This document shows, piece after piece, positions 61,625-64,000 of a stretch of 64,000 bases of DNA (positions within the stretch are counted from its first letter, which is position 1; every line of letters starts with the position of its first letter). The position numbers were made by a program, and so were the translations under genes. The notes beneath the pieces were generated by a model. That model made no database searches. It had not been told where the DNA came from and saw nothing but the letters and a program-made list of their open reading frames with translations. This DNA is from Synechococcus sp. JA-3-3Ab (GTDB lineage Bacteria; Cyanobacteriota; Cyanobacteriia; Thermostichales; Thermostichaceae). Where the stretch lies: contig NC_007775.1 of NCBI RefSeq assembly GCF_000013205.1, forward strand, positions 2,228,501 through 2,292,500, written 5' to 3'.

Positions 61625-62398
61625 TCAAAGCCGGTCGATTTCGCGGCGTAGATTTTCTAGCTCTACATCTACCTCGCTCTCGCTGGTGGCAGCAGATTGA
61701 TCTCTCGGCAGAGCTTTCTGCTCTCCGGCGGGCAATTGGCCCCCCATCGCCGCTTTCAGCATCATCAGCTCGTGATCGATGTCCGAGCCACCTGCTTCCA
61801 AAGCGGCAAACTGTCGCTCCAAGTTGTCCACCGCCAGCTCGGCCACGGCCGCCGACTGAGCTTCCAGGGCGTTTACCTTCTCTTCCATACGCTCGAAAGC
61901 CGCGAAGGCACTGGTGGCGTCCACCCGTCCGATAACCTGGTTAATTTGTTGGGAAGCTTTGGCCGCCCGAGCCCGCGCGATGAGCATATCCTTTTTGGTC
62001 TTGGCCTCGGCGATCTTGCTCTCCAGCTTGGTCATGTTGGCCTTCAAGACTTCCACCTGTTTGGTCTGCTCATCCAACTGCCGCTTCAGGCTCTGGGCGG
62101 TTTCGGCAAAGGTTTTCTTGCGCACCAGCGCTTCGCGGGCCAGGGCCTCGTTGTTGTTGCGCAGGGCCAACTCGGCGCGCCTTTGCCACTCGTCGACGTT
62201 CTGCTGCGCCTGCTCGTACTGCCGCTCGATCCGCTTCTGGGCAGCAATGGCCTGGGCAACTGCCTGCCGCATTTGGTAGTGATCCTCAGACATGTCCTGA
62301 ATGGTTTGGTTCAGGATTTTCTCCGGATCTTCGGCACTGCTGATCAGCGCGTTGAGGTTGGCTCTGATGATCCGGCTGACCCGATCGAACAATCCCAT
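61625..62398 (-). CDS. vipp1: PspA/IM30 family protein Vipp1
   Basis: A 257-residue ESCRT-III-like protein that forms rings and rods on thylakoid and plasma membranes and is needed for thylakoid upkeep. Start MGLFDRVSRIIRANLNALIS is the amphipathic helix alpha-0. SSAEDPEKILNQTIQDMSED, the long coiled coil (about 60-185) and the C-terminal extension SEVDVELENLRREIDRL, which marks Vipp1 rather than PspA, are all present. The frame continues open upstream to 62680 but has no family similarity there. Confidence 0.93.
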   Translation of the reverse strand: MGLFDRVSRIIRANLNALISSAEDPEKILNQTIQDMSEDHYQMRQAVAQAIAAQKRIERQYEQAQQNVDEWQRRAELALRNNNEALAREALVRKKTFAETAQSLKRQLDEQTKQVEVLKANMTKLESKIAEAKTKKDMLIARARAAKASQQINQVIGRVDATSAFAAFERMEEKVNALEAQSAAVAELAVDNLERQFAALEAGGSDIDHELMMLKAAMGGQLPAGEQKALPRDQSAATSESEVDVELENLRREIDRL

Positions 62399-62828
62399 CG
62401 GTCGTTTCCCCCTCTCGCAGTTTGACCTAATGCTACCCTTGCCACGCCGGCGCCTTCCAGGGCTCCTACTCCAGTATAGGGATCCCTGGCCGGGATCCGA
62501 AGAAATTGGCCGTAACCCCAGACCAACGCTCCAGCCCTCCAAAACAGCCGCTGCAGAGAGGAGCCCGTCCCCCCCTGGATTTTCGCAGGTTGCAGGGAAT
62601 TGTCGGGATCCCTGAAAGCCGAGAGGGTTTGCCGGACAAGGCCTTTTCGAACTTTGGCAGAGCATGCCTCTAACCCCCAAAACCCTGAACTTTGCTGAAT
62701 TTACTGAGCTTTAGGCGGTTTGGCAAAAGTCATTGAGAGGGATATAGTAGACCAAGTTTCCCCCTGATCCTTGAGTCCACCGCAACGGTTGCCGGGAAGT
62801 GAAGGGGGAAAGCGCTCGGGGGGTATTC
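62399..62828. other. Intergenic region upstream of vipp1
   Basis: Apart from the promoter candidate nothing genic is visible. From 62740 a sequence loosely like the IS607 left end occurs (GATAT-n6-GAC), which may mark the left border of the relic described next. Confidence 0.35.
62473..62501 (-). promoter_or_regulatory. Candidate vipp1 promoter
   Basis: Minus strand: TTCGGA (62496-62501), a 17-bp spacer and TATACT (62473-62478), about 75 bp before the vipp1 ATG. The -10 is good; the -35 is weak and made partly of a GGATCC palindrome. Confidence 0.35.
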
Positions 62829-62929
62829 CTCAGGGCTTTGCGGGATACCGCCTTCCTGCTCAGAGATAGGCAGGATGCGATCGCTTCTTTCCTGAACCAT
62901 GTTCAGGAGAGTTCAGCGTGAATGTATCA
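62829..62929 (+). mobile_element. Solo right end of the IS607-type element (relic or MITE)
   Basis: Compared with the IS607 right end at 30222-30370 (minus strand), CTCAGGGCTTTGCGGGATAC and the next bases CGCCTTCCTG are matched 29 of 30. A gap of about 40-60 bp follows, then CAGGATGCGATCGCTTC (15 of 17), a hairpin, and GTTCAGCGTGAATGTATCA (18 of 19) at the border. The hairpin is kept although the bases differ: CCTGAAC-cat-GTTCAGG here, GCTGAGC-agtaat-GCTCAGC there. No transposase gene is attached. Confidence 0.75.
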
Positions 62930-62950
62930 GTCTTTGGGATCCTCTGACAA

Positions 62951-63022
62951 TGGGCTGTGCTGGAATCGAACCAGCGGCTCCCACCGTGTCAAGGTGGTAC
63001 TCTACCTCTGAGTTAACAGCCC
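62951..63022 (-). tRNA. tRNA-Val (anticodon GAC)
   Basis: 72-nt tRNA. The acceptor stem pairs GGGCTGT (63016-63022) with ACAGCCC (62952-62958), discriminator A. The anticodon loop is TTGACAC, anticodon GAC (reads GUC/GUU). The T-loop is GTTCGATTC. The IS607-type relic ends 22 bp past its 3' end. CCA not encoded. Confidence 0.95.
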
Positions 63023-63316
63023 TCGCTGAAGATGCGGCTGCGCATCTGCCCAAGGGTTGGAAATTGATGATATCACATCTGCAAGCCACTTCGAGGCCCA
63101 CTCCTTGCCGCTCGGGGCTGCCAAGACGACGACTTCTATGGCCTTGTCCATCCCCTCCTACACTTGTGCCTGGCCCAGCGCAGGCGGGGATCCCATCTGC
63201 ACAAGCGGCACTTCTCCCAGGTGTCGATACAGGACATTGTGCAGCAGCGCCATCTCTACCATCCGCAGAGGAGCTATCAGTCTTTTGCCGAGATGCAACG
63301 CTCCTGAGCTTAAGAG
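63023..63316. other. Intergenic, possible gene remnant
   Basis: 294 bp between tRNA-Val and the phosphoesterase gene. The plus strand has an open frame without a good start (about 63113-63307) encoding ...HPLLHLCLAQRRRGSHLHKR and ending SFAEMQRS before TGA; it may be the tail of a lost gene. No family recognised. Confidence 0.25.
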
Positions 63317-64000
63317 TCAGTCGTCGCGGCACAGGGATCCAATACGAGCTTGGCAGGTGGCGATTTCTTCGGGGGTGAGGTTATCCCAGTTAACATCGCG
63401 GCGCAGCACCAGGCCGTTGTGGCCGGTGATGAAGCGGGGCAGTTCGGCTTGGTCGATCACGCTCAGATCCCGCATGTGGTAGGTGGTGTAGTAGGTAACC
63501 TCCGGAGCGTCGAAGTCCACATCGATGAGGGTAAGGGTCTTGCGGGGGGGCAGGGGGCTATTCAGGAGGGGGCGGGGGCCGGAGCCGAGGATGCCGCAAT
63601 GGAGCAGTTGCAGTTGCCCCTTGTGGCCGGGGTAGTAGCCGTGGTGGTGGCCGCTGATGTAAGTGTGGACGCGATATTTCTCCAGCAGGGCCCGTTTGGC
63701 GTCTGCCTCCAGCAGCACCTCTCCCGGATCGTCGCGTCCGACGGTAATCGCATAGAGAGGTAGGTGACCGATGACGATGCGCAACTTGGCCTTCTGGGCT
63801 CGTTCGCTGGCCAGCGCCGCTTCTGCCCAGGCCATCTGTTCCGGCGGGATGTAGTTGCAGGTGGCATCCCAAACTAAGTAAAACACCCCGTCTTTTTCGA
63901 AGGTGTAATAAAAGGGAAAGTCGCCTCGATCCACAAAATTCAAACCGGGATCGTGGGCCGGGTCGTTCCAAAACTCGCGGGCCAGATCCCGTTCTTTTTG
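63317..64000 (-). CDS. Metallophosphoesterase, C-terminal part
   Basis: The last 228 residues of a calcineurin-like phosphoesterase; the start lies beyond the window. Visible metal-binding blocks are the general VIGHLPLYAI (GHxP) and YISGHHHGYYPGHKG (GHxH). The N-terminal DxH and GNHD motifs are outside. FYLVWDATCNYIPPEQMAWA and LQLLHCGILGSGPRPLL are typical of the cyanobacterial and plant purple-acid-phosphatase-like group. Substrate unknown. The frame is intact from the edge to the stop. Confidence 0.85.
   Translation of the reverse strand, partial: QKERDLAREFWNDPAHDPGLNFVDRGDFPFYYTFEKDGVFYLVWDATCNYIPPEQMAWAEAALASERAQKAKLRIVIGHLPLYAITVGRDDPGEVLLEADAKRALLEKYRVHTYISGHHHGYYPGHKGQLQLLHCGILGSGPRPLLNSPLPPRKTLTLIDVDFDAPEVTYYTTYHMRDLSVIDQAELPRFITGHNGLVLRRDVNWDNLTPEEIATCQARIGSLCRDD

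Noticed and set aside
63113-63307. Open frame ending SFAEMQRS next to tRNA-Val
   Set aside because: It has no start codon with a ribosome-binding site and no recognisable family, so it is mentioned only as a possible remnant.

Overview
The window looks like a chromosome segment of a thermophilic unicellular cyanobacterium close to the hot-spring Synechococcus strains JA-3-3Ab and JA-2-3B'a. The phylum is secure. An allophycocyanin operon (apcA-apcB-apcC), a CRR6 NDH-1 maturation factor, Vipp1, a MenG-type naphthoquinone methyltransferase, a solanesyl-type prenyl diphosphate synthase, an InrS-like nickel sensor and several cyanobacterial DUF families are all present. The strain assignment is inference, from the composition and from the very frequent palindrome GGGATCCC, which here seems to take the place that GCGATCGC (HIP1) has in most cyanobacteria. 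No rRNA, CRISPR array, prophage or plasmid backbone was seen.

Layout. 1-7 kb: the end of rpmB, a pentapeptide-repeat protein, gshB, an orphan CHASE2 histidine kinase and pnp. 7-9.8 kb: an arylamine N-acetyltransferase gene split by a complete IS605-type element (divergent tnpA and tnpB, structured ends). 9.9-16.9 kb: leuA, an ABC ATPase, the apc operon, a glycine-zipper secreted protein, a decayed IS605-type right end and an HtrA protease. 17-21.8 kb: a three-gene osmoprotectant ABC transporter, then an ECF sigma / anti-sigma / VanW cluster. 21.9-29.7 kb: menG, envelope proteins of unknown role, an acetyltransferase, cobU, crr6 coupled to a BioD-like protein without a P-loop, a PEBP protein, tRNA-Ser, a DUF2358 / MBL-fold pair and pmbA. 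29.7-34 kb: an Rpn-family nuclease gene split by a complete IS607 element, lying between pmbA and tldD. 34-47.7 kb: a family 4 uracil-DNA glycosylase, a tocopherol-methyltransferase-like enzyme, a radical SAM protein, ribokinase, YbjQ and YebC proteins, a Pro/Thr-rich Ser/Thr kinase, NAD kinase, and a DUF58 / DegT aminotransferase pair. 48-56 kb: a GT9 glycosyltransferase, tRNA-Leu, an M23 peptidase, birA, DUF3318, pdxJ, a GspE-like protein without an ATPase core, lepB and a prenyl diphosphate synthase. 56-64 kb: an InrS-like regulator, a TerB protein, rpsP-khpA-Get3-like-hisF-cysQ, a second pentapeptide protein, vipp1, a short IS607-derived relic, tRNA-Val and a partial metallophosphoesterase.

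Most genes are housekeeping and sit in short overlapping pairs (ATGA or GTGA couplings). The unusual content is transposon biology. Two different TnpB-carrying elements each interrupt a recognisable gene, so the pre-insertion sequence can be inferred at both sites. Each family also leaves a relic elsewhere in the window that keeps the same structured right end. Comparing intact and relic ends gives direct sequence evidence for conserved hairpins in the region where TnpB guide RNAs (omega RNA / reRNA) are encoded. I see no entirely new multi-gene system; these two element families and their RNA ends are the strongest leads.
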